Origin: Paraburkholderia acidisoli
GTDB lineage: Bacteria > Pseudomonadota > Gammaproteobacteria > Burkholderiales > Burkholderiaceae
Assembly: GCF_009789675.1 (NCBI RefSeq)
Contig: NZ_CP046914.1
Span: 248,001 to 312,000 of the forward strand
DNA: 64,000 nucleotides
Direction of reading: 5' to 3'
Below, one piece after another: positions 17,477 to 26,322 of this stretch (the first letter of the stretch is position 1; each line of letters starts with the position of its first letter). The notes beneath the pieces are model-generated. The model ran no database searches, had not been told where the DNA came from, and saw nothing but the letters and a program-made list of their open reading frames with translations. The position numbers and the translations under genes are program-made.

Positions 17477-18511
17477 ATGTCGAACCCGCAGGCCATCGTC
17501 GATCTCACGCATGAAGTCAAACGCCTCGCGACGAGCAAGATCAGCGACATCAACGATATCAATCGCGAAACCACGTTTCTCGCGCTCAACGCGCTGATCG
17601 AGGCGGCGCGCGCGGGCAATGCGGGCAAGGGCTTCGCCGTGGTGGCGAATCAGGTCAAGCAGGTCTCGCGGCGCATCGGCGACATCACCGCCGATCTGAA
17701 CAAGGATCTCGCGGGTTCGCTCGCCACGCTCACGCAACTCGGCGACAGCATGATCGAGCGCCTGCGTTCGCACGACGGCCAGCGTTGCGCCGATCTCGCG
17801 CTCAACATGATCGACGTGATCGACCGCAATCTCTACGAGCGTTCGTGCGACGTCCGCTGGTGGGCCACCGATTCGGCCGTGGTCGAATGTCTCGCGCATG
17901 CGCAGACGCATGCCGCCGATCACGCCTGCGAACGCCTCTCGGTCATCCTCGACAGCTACACGGTGTATCGCGACATCTGGGTGCTGGACGAGCGCGGCAC
18001 GGTGATCGCGAACGGACGCCCCGCGCAATACGCGGTGCGCGGCCAGAACGTCGCGAACGCGGAATGGTTCAAGGCCGCGATGAGAACGCAGTCCGGCGCG
18101 GACTACGCGGCCAGCGACGTGGAAGCGCTGCCCCTGCTGCGCGACGCGCAAGTCGCCACCTATTCCACGGCCATCCGCGCGGGCGGCCTCGCCAAGGGTC
18201 GCGTGCTGGGCGCGCTGGTGATTTTCTTCGACTGGGCGCCGCAAGCGGGCGCGGTGGTGAACGGCGTGCGGCTGAGCGAGGAAGAATGGCAGCGCACGCG
18301 TTGCCTGATCGTGGATTCGAAGTCGCGCGTGATCGCCGCGTCGAATGGCAAGGGCACGCTCAACGAGCGCTTCATGTTGCAAACGGAAGGCCGCCAGAGC
18401 GGCTTTTATCGCGCCATCGACGGCACGATCGTGTCGTTCGCCGCCACGCCCGGCTACGAAACATACCGGGGCTTGGGCTGGTACGGCGTGATCTGCCAGA
18501 AGCCGGCTTGA
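17477..18511 (+). CDS. Soluble MCP-like signalling protein with C-terminal Cache domain
   Basis: The protein is 344 residues from ATG 17477 (AGGAGT upstream) with no membrane helix. The conserved tip of chemoreceptors is at the very N-terminus (29-65): TTFLALNALIEAARAGNAGK, then GFAVVANQVKQVS, which contacts CheA/CheW in normal receptors. The C-terminal part (about 100-335) reads as a Cache-type sensor (IWVLDERGTVIANGRP, GRVLGALVIFFDW). The order is reversed compared with classical receptors, and the long methylated coiled coil is missing. It probably senses a cytoplasmic ligand; whether it still joins receptor arrays is open. No che genes are nearby. Confidence 0.82.
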   Translation: MSNPQAIVDLTHEVKRLATSKISDINDINRETTFLALNALIEAARAGNAGKGFAVVANQVKQVSRRIGDITADLNKDLAGSLATLTQLGDSMIERLRSHDGQRCADLALNMIDVIDRNLYERSCDVRWWATDSAVVECLAHAQTHAADHACERLSVILDSYTVYRDIWVLDERGTVIANGRPAQYAVRGQNVANAEWFKAAMRTQSGADYAASDVEALPLLRDAQVATYSTAIRAGGLAKGRVLGALVIFFDWAPQAGAVVNGVRLSEEEWQRTRCLIVDSKSRVIAASNGKGTLNERFMLQTEGRQSGFYRAIDGTIVSFAATPGYETYRGLGWYGVICQKPA

Positions 18512-18551
18512 GCGGCGCGAGCCAGGCGCCCGTTCGATCGAATGCGGCGCG

Positions 18552-18586
18552 GGCTTCGCTCGCCTCGTGGCGGGGCGAGCGAAGCC
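18552..18586. terminator. Strong hairpin between convergent genes
   Basis: A perfect 13-bp stem (18552-18564 with 18574-18586), with a nine-base loop, lies between the convergent MCP-like and SDR genes. There is no T run, so termination is inferred from position. Confidence 0.55.
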
Positions 18587-18627
18587 AATGCGGATGAACG
18601 TACGCTGCGGCGAGCGCTCAGTTGCGC

Positions 18628-19401
18628 TCAGTTGCGCCCGGCCATCACGCCGCCGTCCACGTCCCAGATCGCGCCGGTCACCCACGCGGCTTTATCCGAG
18701 AGCAGGAATACGACGACCTCGGCCACGTCGCGCGGCGTGCCCACGCGGCCGATCGGATGAAAGCCGTTGAAGCCTTGCAGCGCGTCATGCACTTCGGCTT
18801 TCGGAATGAAGCCTTCGTAGATGGGCGTTTGCACCACGGCCGGCGAGACCGCGTTGACGCGGATCCGCTGCCCGGCCAGTTCCATCGCGAGATGCTGCGT
18901 GAGCGAGTGCAGCCCGGCCTTCGCCATCGAATACGCCGAGGAAGGCGTGGCCGCGATCGCCTGCTTCGCCCACATCGAACCGATATTGACGATCGCGCCC
19001 GGCCGCGCGGCGGCGACCAGATTGGCCGCCACCTTCTGCGTGACGAAGAAGAACGCCTTGTTCAGCTTCATGTACTGGTCGTAGTCGGCGTCCCGATGTT
19101 CGAGGAACGGCTTGGGGAAAAACACGCCGGCCGCGTTGACGAGCAGGTCGATGTCGGCATGCTGCGCGTCGATGGCCTCGAGCAGCGCGGCGAGCCCGGC
19201 GTCGCTCGCGAGGTCGGCGGTCAGCGCCCACACCTGGCCGAGCGCGGCCAGTTCCTTGCGCGCCGCCTCGGCCTTTTCCGCGCGATTGCCGACGATCACC
19301 ACGCTGCCGCCTTCGGCCAGCACCTCGCGCGCCGTTTCCAGACCCATGCCGCTCGTGCCGCCGACGACGAGCAGTTTTCTGCCCTTGAATGCGTTGCTCA
19401 T
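18628..19401 (-). CDS. SDR-family oxidoreductase
   Basis: The protein is 257 residues: [20 protein letters not shown] at the N-terminus, [11 protein letters not shown], Ser in NIGSMWAKQ, Tyr-Lys in [10 protein letters not shown], and a C-terminal [12 protein letters not shown]. It is a complete classical SDR of unknown substrate. It is divergent from a GcvA-like LysR gene (255-bp gap), which is its probable regulator. Confidence 0.9.
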   Translation of the reverse strand: MSNAFKGRKLLVVGGTSGMGLETAREVLAEGGSVVIVGNRAEKAEAARKELAALGQVWALTADLASDAGLAALLEAIDAQHADIDLLVNAAGVFFPKPFLEHRDADYDQYMKLNKAFFFVTQKVAANLVAAARPGAIVNIGSMWAKQAIAATPSSAYSMAKAGLHSLTQHLAMELAGQRIRVNAVSPAVVQTPIYEGFIPKAEVHDALQGFNGFHPIGRVGTPRDVAEVVVFLLSDKAAWVTGAIWDVDGGVMAGRN

Positions 19402-19612
19402 AATGAATCCCTCTCAATGGGCCTGCCGCTCGCGAAGCGTGCGCTCGCAGGCCGCCTGGTTGAAAAATGCAGGACAGGCAACGTGGTGTCGATGAATAGA
19501 AAACCTATGCATTCGACTCCGCTCCGCCAGATCGCGCGGATTAGCGGATTTCACGGCTTGATCCTGTTTCTGATGAGCGATTCTTCGCGGTTTCTCTGTC
19601 GCTCGCAAACGA

Positions 19613-19647
19613 GATAAAGTGTCGATAATTGAAAGAAAATCTTTATC
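19613..19647. promoter_or_regulatory. Inverted repeat just upstream of a LysR gene
   Basis: GATAAAG (19613-19619) and CTTTATC (19641-19647) form perfect 7-bp arms, with inner arms CGATAA/TTATCG (19623-19628 and 19643-19648) as an alternative pairing. The site ends ten bases before the LysR start codon, so bound protein would block that gene. It is a candidate autoregulatory site. Confidence 0.4.
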
Positions 19648-19656
19648 GCCATCGAC

Positions 19657-20583
19657 ATGAAATCGCCCGTGTATCTGAACGCGCTGCGCGCCTTCGAAGC
19701 CAGCGCGCGCCACGAAAGCTTTTCGGCCGCCGCCGCCGAGCTGAACGTCACGCCCGCCGCCGTCGGCCAACTCGTGCGCTCGCTCGAAAGCTGGCTCGGC
19801 ACGCCGCTGTTTCTGCGCGGTACGAGCGGCAAGTCGCGCCTCGTCCCCACCGAGATCGCAGAACGCGCGTTGCCCGACCTGCGCGCGGGATTCGACCGGC
19901 TGGCGCTGGGCATGGACCGGCTGCGCGAGCATTCGGCGAGCGGTGTGCTCACGGTCACGGTGAGTCCCGCGTTCGCGGCCAAGTGGCTGCTGCCGCGCAT
20001 CGACCGGTTTCAGAGCGCATGCCCCGACACCGATCTGCGCCTCGACACCAGCCTCAAGCCCGTCGATTTCATCGCGCAACGCGTGGACTTGGGCGTGCGT
20101 TACGGCACGGGCAACTGGCCCGGGCTCGCGGCGCACAAGCTGATGGACGAAGAGGTGTATCCGGTGTGTTCGCGCGCGCTGGCGGGCGGCCGGACGCGCC
20201 TGCGCAAGCCCGCCGACCTCGCGCGCGCCACGCTGCTGCACGATGTGTCGATGGAGGGCCACGCGAGCTTCCCGACGTGGCAGGCATGGTTGCAGATGGC
20301 GGGGGTGAAAGGCGTCGACACGCGACGCGGGATGAGGATCAACAACTCGGCGGCGGTGCTGCAAGCCGCGATCGAAGGTCACGGCGTCGCGCTCGCGCGC
20401 AGCGTGATGGTGCGCGACGATCTCGCGAGCGGGCGGCTCGTGCGGCTCTTCCCCGAGATCCGCTTCGTCTCGCCGCTCGCGTACTACGTGGTGTATCGGC
20501 CCGAATGCGAGAGCCTGCCGAGGCTCGCCGGCTTCCGCGACTGGCTGCTCGCGGAGGCGGCCGCGGCAGCGCCGCTCGCCTAA
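19657..20583 (+). CDS. LysR-family regulator, GcvA-like
   Basis: The protein is 308 residues. The N-terminus LNALRAFEASARHESFSAAA with ELNVTPAAVGQLVRSLE, and WLLPRIDRFQSACPDTDLRL at the start of the effector domain, are hallmarks of the GcvA subgroup. It is divergent from the SDR gene at 18628-19401 and convergent with another LysR gene. An inverted repeat sits just upstream of its ATG. Confidence 0.92.
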   Translation: MKSPVYLNALRAFEASARHESFSAAAAELNVTPAAVGQLVRSLESWLGTPLFLRGTSGKSRLVPTEIAERALPDLRAGFDRLALGMDRLREHSASGVLTVTVSPAFAAKWLLPRIDRFQSACPDTDLRLDTSLKPVDFIAQRVDLGVRYGTGNWPGLAAHKLMDEEVYPVCSRALAGGRTRLRKPADLARATLLHDVSMEGHASFPTWQAWLQMAGVKGVDTRRGMRINNSAAVLQAAIEGHGVALARSVMVRDDLASGRLVRLFPEIRFVSPLAYYVVYRPECESLPRLAGFRDWLLAEAAAAAPLA

Positions 20584-20689
20584 CGGCGCGCGCAGTCCGA
20601 AGCCGGAGCGAATCCAGCGCAAAACCGGCGCCGATCAAGCGCAGCCTTGGCCCGACTCGCAAAAGAAAAAGGCTTGAATCCGCGCCGAT

Positions 20690-21562
20690 TCAAACCAGCA
20701 ACTGCCGCGCGAGGATCTCGCGCGCCTGCGTGACCGTTTCGCTTTCGCCCAACGCGGGCGGCGTGAGCGAAAACACCGCCGAGGTGAGCGCGGGCAGTTG
20801 GTGCCGCGTGCCGAGCTTCACGAGCCCCTCGCCGATCGCCGACGCGCACAGGCAGCCCACGCCCAGCCCCGCGGCCAGCAGCGACTGCAACCCGGCCACA
20901 CCCGAGGCGCTATGGACCATCACGTAAGGCATCTGGCGCACGTCGAGCGCGTGCACGGCGACCTGATGCGCCACGCAGTCTTCGGGCAACAACACGAGCG
21001 GCAGCGGCGTGGGCAGCGACTCCGCGAGCGCGGGCGACGCGACCCAATGCAGCGGCTCGCGGCGCAGCACCCAGCGCGTGTCGCCCGGCGCGGCGCGCAC
21101 CGGACCGCCCTCGATATGCATCACCACGCCCAGGTCGATCTGCCCGCGCGCGAGCGCCAGTTCGATCTCGCCGCTCTTCGCCGAACTCACGTGCAGGCCC
21201 AGTTGCGGATAGCACTCGCGCAGGCGCGCGAGCATGCCCGCGACCTCGTGCGTGCGGAAATATTCGCTGATCCCCACGCGCAATTCGCCCCGGATCGACT
21301 GGCCGCGCGCCTCGTCGAAGGCGGCTTCGTTGAGCGCCACGATGCGGCGCGCCTGTTCCAGCAAGCGCAAGCCGGCCGGCGTCGTGGCGACGCCGCGCTT
21401 GCTGCGCACGAACAAGGGCACGCCCGCGCGCGCTTCGAGCTTGCGCATCTGCTCGCTCACCGTCGATTGCGAGAGATGCAGGGCGGGCGCGGCCGCCGTG
21501 AGGCTGCCCACCTCGGCAACCACGGTAAACGTGCGCAACTGGTCGAGTTCGAAACCGCGCAT
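20690..21562 (-). CDS. LysR-family transcriptional regulator
   Basis: The protein is 290 residues from ATG 21562, which has GGAG seven bases upstream; the ATG at 21583 lacks one. The HTH reads FELDQLRTFTVVAEVGSLTA, then APALHLSQSTVSEQMRKLE; the effector domain follows. It is divergent from the DHA2 efflux pump gene, with 130 bases between, and is its likely regulator. Confidence 0.92.
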   Translation of the reverse strand: MRGFELDQLRTFTVVAEVGSLTAAAPALHLSQSTVSEQMRKLEARAGVPLFVRSKRGVATTPAGLRLLEQARRIVALNEAAFDEARGQSIRGELRVGISEYFRTHEVAGMLARLRECYPQLGLHVSSAKSGEIELALARGQIDLGVVMHIEGGPVRAAPGDTRWVLRREPLHWVASPALAESLPTPLPLVLLPEDCVAHQVAVHALDVRQMPYVMVHSASGVAGLQSLLAAGLGVGCLCASAIGEGLVKLGTRHQLPALTSAVFSLTPPALGESETVTQAREILARQLLV

Positions 21563-21692
21563 GAAGGCGCTCCGGGTATCCATCGGGAAAGTCGATGGAT
21601 ATTACCAGTATTTCCCGCTTTTCCGCTGACGCGACTGCGGTGAGAATGCACGCTCGGCCTGGCGTCGCCAGCCAACGCACAGGGTTACCCGC

Positions 21693-23201
21693 ATGAATGA
21701 CAACACCGTACACGCCGCGCCGCCTTCGGCCGCCCCGATCCGCGAGGCCGCGCGCGAACGCACGCATGAAACCGCGCACGCAAGTGCCCGTGACAGCACG
21801 CGCAGCCACCACGGCTGGGCGCTCGTGGTCCTGCTCGTGGGCGCGCTGCTGCCGCCCGTCGATTACTTCATCGTCAATCTCGCCCTGCCCGCCATTCACG
21901 GCGGCCTCGGCGCAAGCAGCGCGCAGTTGCAGCTGGTCGTGTCGGCGTATGCATGCGCGAACGCCGTCGCGCAGATCACGGGCGGCCGGCTCGGCGACCT
22001 GTACGGCCGCAAGCGCATGTTCATGATCGGCATGGCGGGCTTCGTGCTCGCCTCGGCCATTTGCGGCCTCGCGCCAAGCGGCGACGTGCTGGTCGGCGGA
22101 CGCATCCTGCAAGGGCTGTTCGCCGCCGTGCTCGCGCCGCAGGTGCTCGCGACCATCCGCAGCGTCTTCACGCCGCACGAACAGATTCGCGTGATGGGCT
22201 TCTACGGCTTCGTGTTCGGCGTCGCGGCCGTGATCGGCCAGCTAGGCGGCGGCGCGCTCATCAGCCTGCATCCCTACGGGCTCGGCTGGCGCGCGATCTT
22301 TCTCGTGAATCTGCCGATCGGTCTGCTCGCGCTCGCGGGAAGCTGGCGCTTCATTCCCGAAAGCCGCCCGCAAACCCACGCGCGCATCGACCTGCCCGGC
22401 TCCGCACTGCTCTCGCTGTTCCTGCTGATGATCGTGTACCCGCTCACGCAGGGCCGCGAAAACGGCTGGCCCGCCTGGATGCTCGCGTGTCTCGCGCTCG
22501 CCGCGCCCATGCTCGCGCTGCTGCTGCACGTCGAGCGGCGCACGCTCGCGGCGGGCAGCGATCCGTTGCTCGACGTGCGGCTGTTTCGCAATCCCGTGGT
22601 CGCGCTCGGCCTCACGCTCGCGTTTCTGTTTTACATGCTCAGCGCGTTTTTCCTCAGCTATGGCATCTATCTGCAAGGCGCGTTGCAGTGGTCGCCGCTG
22701 CTCTGCGGCATCGCGATTCTGCCGTTCGGGTTGGGCTTTCTCGGCAGTCCGCTGCTGATGCCGCGGCTCGTCGCGCGCTTCGGCAGTTATCGCGTGCTCA
22801 CGCTCGGCTTCGCGCTGATCGCGACCGGTTTGAGCACCGCAGCCGCGCTCGCGCATACCGGCGCGCCGGGCGCGGGCTTCTATCTGGGTCTCGCGGCAAT
22901 GGGCATCGGTCAGGGGCTCGTGCTGCCTTCGGTCGTGCGCATCGTGCTCGCGGAAGTGGAACCCGCGCGCGCGGGCGTGGCGGCGGGCATGGTCACGGCG
23001 ATGCTGCAGATCGGCGCGGCGGTGGGCGCAGCGAGCTTTGGCGGGCTGTTCTTCGCACGGCTCGGCGCGCATCCCGCAAGCGCCGACTATCCGGCCGCGT
23101 TCCGCACCGCGATGTTCGCGCTCGTGGTCGTGCTCTGGGGCTGCATGCTGCTCTCGATGCGGCTGCCTACCTTGCACCGGCGGGCAATGGCGCAGCGCTG
23201 A
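21693..23201 (+). CDS. MFS drug-efflux transporter, DHA2 (14-helix) type
   Basis: The protein is 502 residues with about 14 hydrophobic helices after a hydrophilic N-terminus of some 40 residues. Motif A appears as GGRLGDLYGRKRMF, and motif C-like residues follow in helix 5. This is the EmrB/QacA class of proton antiporters that expel drugs or toxic metabolites through the inner membrane. No membrane-fusion partner gene is adjacent, so it probably works alone. A LysR regulator is divergent. Confidence 0.9.
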   Translation: MNDNTVHAAPPSAAPIREAARERTHETAHASARDSTRSHHGWALVVLLVGALLPPVDYFIVNLALPAIHGGLGASSAQLQLVVSAYACANAVAQITGGRLGDLYGRKRMFMIGMAGFVLASAICGLAPSGDVLVGGRILQGLFAAVLAPQVLATIRSVFTPHEQIRVMGFYGFVFGVAAVIGQLGGGALISLHPYGLGWRAIFLVNLPIGLLALAGSWRFIPESRPQTHARIDLPGSALLSLFLLMIVYPLTQGRENGWPAWMLACLALAAPMLALLLHVERRTLAAGSDPLLDVRLFRNPVVALGLTLAFLFYMLSAFFLSYGIYLQGALQWSPLLCGIAILPFGLGFLGSPLLMPRLVARFGSYRVLTLGFALIATGLSTAAALAHTGAPGAGFYLGLAAMGIGQGLVLPSVVRIVLAEVEPARAGVAAGMVTAMLQIGAAVGAASFGGLFFARLGAHPASADYPAAFRTAMFALVVVLWGCMLLSMRLPTLHRRAMAQR

Positions 23202-23259
23202 GCGATTGGGACGGCGCGCCTCGTTCAGGCGGATGAGCGGGCGCCGCGCCCGCGCACCT

Positions 23260-24291
23260 TCACGCGAAACGCCACAGCCCGTGCAACTCGACCGCGCCGA
23301 TCTTCTCGCGCCGCACGCGCTGCATCTCCTCCTCGGCAATTTCGAGCGCCTGCTGCACGCCGAGAAAGCGCACCGCCACGCTGCCCGCGCAGGCGCCCTC
23401 GTAGCGCGCCGTGCCGTCGCGGAAGGCGTAATCGCCGCACACGGCGTCGCGCGTGCGGTCGGCGAGCGCGCGGGCAATGCGGATCGCCTCGTCGAAGTCG
23501 GCCGGACCGGGCGCGATCAGCGCGAATTCGTCCCAGTCCACGCGCGCGAGGAACGCCCTCGTGCCCGCGGATTCGGCCAGCCGGCTCACGCAGGCGCGCA
23601 GGAATTGCTCGCCGGCCGCGTAGCCCATGCGCGCGCGAATTTCCTTGATACCGTCGAGTTCGAGCAGGCACACGACCACATACGAGCCGTCGCGCGAGGC
23701 GCTCGCGAGCCGCGCGCCGAGTTCCTCGGCCAGCGCCTTGCGATTGGGCAAGCCGCTCATTTCGTCGAGCCGCGCCTGGCGCTGCAGATGCTCGTTCGTC
23801 AGCCTCAACTGTTCGAGCAATTGCTCGCGCTCCAGATGCTCGGAAATCAGTTTCGCGAATACATTCAGCGCACTGCGCGCGCGCGAACTCACTTCGCGGC
23901 TGTCTCGGCTGATTCCGCATAACGTGCCGATAATCGCGCCATTACCGGCGCAAACCGGCACGCTCGCATAAGTCTGAATGCCAAGCGCCGATGCCGCACG
24001 CGAATCGCCCCAGATTTCGCGCACGTTATTCACCACGCGCCGCCCGCTTTCGATACAGCGCTTACACAGCGTATCGAACCACGGCGCCTCCAGACCTTCG
24101 GGCACGGTGAGGTCGCCGCTATTGAGCGCATAGACGACAGTCTGGACTTCGCGCGTGAAATCGATCGAGGTGAGATACGTCGATTCGAGGCCGGTCAAGA
24201 CTTCCAGCATCTCCAGAACGGGCCGGACGAGCGCTTCGAGGCTGTCCGCTTCCGCCAGGCTCTGCGAGAGCCGTTCGATTGTTTCATCCAT
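23260..24291 (-). CDS. GAF-GGDEF protein with degenerate GGDEF site
   Basis: The protein is 343 residues. A GAF-type sensor (about 15-155; YASVPVCAGNGAIIGTLCGI), a helical linker (155-175) and a GGDEF fold (175-330; DEMSGLPNRKALAEEL) are present. The active-site loop reads DWDEF (252-256) instead of GGDEF, and GH-x-x-GD is changed to GYAAGE. The two Gly residues that bind GTP are therefore lost, while the acidic metal ligands remain. Diguanylate cyclase activity is unlikely; it could bind GTP or c-di-GMP, or simply signal. There is no EAL domain and no membrane helix. Confidence 0.85.
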   Translation of the reverse strand: MDETIERLSQSLAEADSLEALVRPVLEMLEVLTGLESTYLTSIDFTREVQTVVYALNSGDLTVPEGLEAPWFDTLCKRCIESGRRVVNNVREIWGDSRAASALGIQTYASVPVCAGNGAIIGTLCGISRDSREVSSRARSALNVFAKLISEHLEREQLLEQLRLTNEHLQRQARLDEMSGLPNRKALAEELGARLASASRDGSYVVVCLLELDGIKEIRARMGYAAGEQFLRACVSRLAESAGTRAFLARVDWDEFALIAPGPADFDEAIRIARALADRTRDAVCGDYAFRDGTARYEGACAGSVAVRFLGVQQALEIAEEEMQRVRREKIGAVELHGLWRFA

Positions 24292-24742
24292 GCGAGGTAA
24301 TCCGGAGCTTGCGCGACATATTTAATTCTAGCTGCGAAATCGGGGGCGTCATTATTTTAAATCCGGCTGGCGGCGACTTTCGTTCGTCTTGAGAACGGCT
24401 AATTGCCAGACACTCCCGCTCGGGCAATGCGCATTGAATAACGAAGCAGTGAATGGCATTGCGAAAAACGCATAAAAAACCACGCAATCACGGTAATCAA
24501 TACCGCTGAAACGCTTTAGCCGCCTTTAAGTGAACATGACGCCAGCCATGACGAAACATTGGCATGCGAATACCAGAAAGTCCAGATAGGGATAAATCAT
24601 GATTTCGATGCGCTCGCAACCGATTGCCGATTTCGGCGCGACGCGCCTTGGCCGTCGCGGCGCAATCGGCATGGGATCCGCTCGATCGCGTGACCGGTCT
24701 GCCTTCTCGCTAATCTGGTATCCGAACCGATTTTCCACGCGT
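24292..24742. other. Intergenic region upstream of the GAF-GGDEF gene
   Basis: About 450 bp, richer in A and T than its surroundings between 24300 and 24600. It presumably contains the promoter of the GAF-GGDEF gene. Short open frames here look like chance: no ribosome site and no recognisable protein. I see no repeat or RNA gene. Confidence 0.5.
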
Positions 24743-24775
24743 AAAAAAGCACCGGTTTGCATGGCAAAGCGGCGC
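24743..24775 (-). terminator. Terminator of the histidine phosphatase gene
   Basis: On the minus strand a 12-position stem with two mismatches (24749-24760 with 24764-24775) and a three-base loop is followed by six T residues (A run 24743-24748). It starts 18 bases after the stop codon. Confidence 0.75.
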
Positions 24776-24793
24776 CGGTTTCCGTCGTGGTTG

Positions 24794-25399
24794 TCAGCCC
24801 CTGCGAGCCCCGACCGCATTCCATCGGCGGATCGCGCGCGCGTCGTGATCGAACCCGAGCACGCTCACCGAAGCCGTTTCCAGGTAAAGATGCTCGCCGA
24901 GTTCCGCCGCGCCGGAAGCCCAGCAGCCGCCCAGCGCGCGTAAAAAATGCGCATGCGAGAACAAAGCGATACGGCCGCGCATGGCGAGCAGCGCCTCGAT
25001 CACGCTTTGCACGCGCTGCTGGACCCGCGCGAGGTCCTCGCCCTGCGGGATCGGCGAACGCCAGACGCTCCAGTCCGGGTCGGTCTTCTGGATGTCGGCC
25101 GTGGTGCGGCCTTCGTAAATGCCGTAATCCCACTCGTGCAGATCGGCCGTGATCGTCATGCGGTCGCCGAGTCCCGCAAGCTGGCAGGTTTCGAGCGCGC
25201 GCGACATCGGGCTGCACAACACGGCGTCGAACGTCTGCTCCGCGAGTACGGGCACGAGCGCGCGCGCCTGCTCGCGGCCATGGTCCGTGAGCGCGATGTC
25301 GGTGCGGCCCGTGTGCTGACCGGAAAGGCTCCACGCCGTTTCGCCGTGACGGATCAGCCAGATTTCGCGCACGCCGGCGGTTGCCTGGGAAGAAGCCAT
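24794..25399 (-). CDS. Histidine phosphatase family protein (phosphoglycerate-mutase-like)
   Basis: The protein is 201 residues from ATG 25399. The RHG motif that holds the phosphorylated His is WLIRHGETAWS (His18). Asp and Arg contacts follow in HTGRTDIALTDHGREQA, and the second catalytic His lies in LFSHAHFLRAL. Cytoplasmic members remove phosphate from sugars, nucleotides or proteins; the substrate is not predictable. It stands alone, with a terminator downstream. Confidence 0.9.
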   Translation of the reverse strand: MASSQATAGVREIWLIRHGETAWSLSGQHTGRTDIALTDHGREQARALVPVLAEQTFDAVLCSPMSRALETCQLAGLGDRMTITADLHEWDYGIYEGRTTADIQKTDPDWSVWRSPIPQGEDLARVQQRVQSVIEALLAMRGRIALFSHAHFLRALGGCWASGAAELGEHLYLETASVSVLGFDHDARAIRRWNAVGARRG

Positions 25400-25584
25400 G
25401 AATACACACTCCGCATGAAGAAAATGCCACGTTCCGCGTGGTAATGACGCTCGAAAGCGCCTCTCGAGGCCGCGGGATGCGGGCAGCATACCCGGTTTGC
25501 CTTCAATCGACCTTGCAGCCAGCCGCCAGGCTCGAAGTCACGGCGCCACGTTCACCCGCAGCGGTAATTCGCGCACAAACGGAA

Positions 25585-25617
25585 CGGCGCCGCCGCCCTT
25601 GCGAGGCGGCGGCGCCG
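25585..25617. terminator. GC-rich hairpin downstream of the CsbD gene
   Basis: A perfect 13-bp stem (25585-25597 with 25605-25617) with a seven-base loop lies 38 bases after the CsbD stop on the minus strand. There is no good T run, so a terminator function is tentative. Confidence 0.5.
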
Positions 25618-25655
25618 CGTGTCATCGAATCAAGCCAGAGCCGAACGACTCAGGC

Positions 25656-25844
25656 TTAGTGATGGCGCTTGATCGAGTCCTTGGCGGCTTCCTTCATGTC
25701 GCCGACGTTCTTGCGTGCCTGGCCGGCTTCCTGCTGGAGATCGCCCTTCAGTTCGCGCGCGGGGTTATCGGTGGCGCGGCCCACGGCCTCGTTGACCTTG
25801 CCCTTCATCTTCTCGGCCGTACCCTTCACTTGGTCCTTGTTCAT
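25656..25844 (-). CDS. CsbD-family small stress protein
   Basis: The protein is 62 residues, highly charged and helical. MNKDQVKGTAEKMKGKVNEA followed by VGRATDNPARELKGDLQQEAG is the CsbD signature. In other bacteria these proteins are induced by general or envelope stress; the molecular role is unknown. It lies between cyoD and the histidine phosphatase gene as an independent unit, with a hairpin after it. Confidence 0.93.
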   Translation of the reverse strand: MNKDQVKGTAEKMKGKVNEAVGRATDNPARELKGDLQQEAGQARKNVGDMKEAAKDSIKRHH

Positions 25845-25947
25845 GATCGCACTCCAGGTAAAAAGCGACGGTGTGTCGCGACGCCTCTCCTACCGCATGC
25901 AGTGTGCCCGCCCCCCGTCGCGCGCAGAAAATGCCTGGAATCGGGGC

Positions 25948-26322
25948 TCAATCGTGCGCCATGGCGCGGTCGATCGAGATCTGCGTGGGCATCATGTTGA
26001 CGTTCGCGTTGTGCATGACCCAGAGCGACAAGCCGACGATCACCGCGATCAGGAACGCCGTGCAGACGAAGATCGCCGTATTCGACCGCTGCTCGCGCGC
26101 CGCGCCGATATGCAGGAAGTAGAACAGCTGCACCACGAGTTGCGCGATACACAGCACGACGATGAGCGCGAGCGCCACGCCGGGCGCCACGAGGTGCGCC
26201 ATCACGACGCCGAACGAAGCGAGCGTCAACACGAGCGACAGCACCGTGCCGATCATGTAGCCCTTGAAGCTGCCGTGCGAGGCGTCGTGATCGACCGCAT
26301 GGGAAACGTGGGATTGGCTCAC
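25948..26322 (-). CDS. cyoD: Cytochrome o ubiquinol oxidase subunit IV
   Basis: The protein is 124 residues, with three membrane helices (about 20-45, 50-72, 83-104) and the motif [15 protein letters not shown] typical of CyoD. It assists assembly of the bo3-type quinol oxidase. The start is GTG at 26322, preceded by GAGG; it overlaps the cyoC stop as GTGA, so the two are translationally coupled. It is the last gene of cyoABCD; no cyoE (heme O synthase) follows. Confidence 0.95.
   Translation of the reverse strand: MSQSHVSHAVDHDASHGSFKGYMIGTVLSLVLTLASFGVVMAHLVAPGVALALIVVLCIAQLVVQLFYFLHIGAAREQRSNTAIFVCTAFLIAVIVGLSLWVMHNANVNMMPTQISIDRAMAHD

Noticed and set aside
24526..24819. 97-codon minus-strand frame between the histidine phosphatase and GAF-GGDEF genes
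   Set aside because: It overlaps the phosphatase terminator, has no ribosome site and resembles no family.
25585..25617. GC hairpin as a repetitive extragenic palindrome
   Set aside because: Only one copy is seen in the window, directly after a stop codon; a terminator is simpler.
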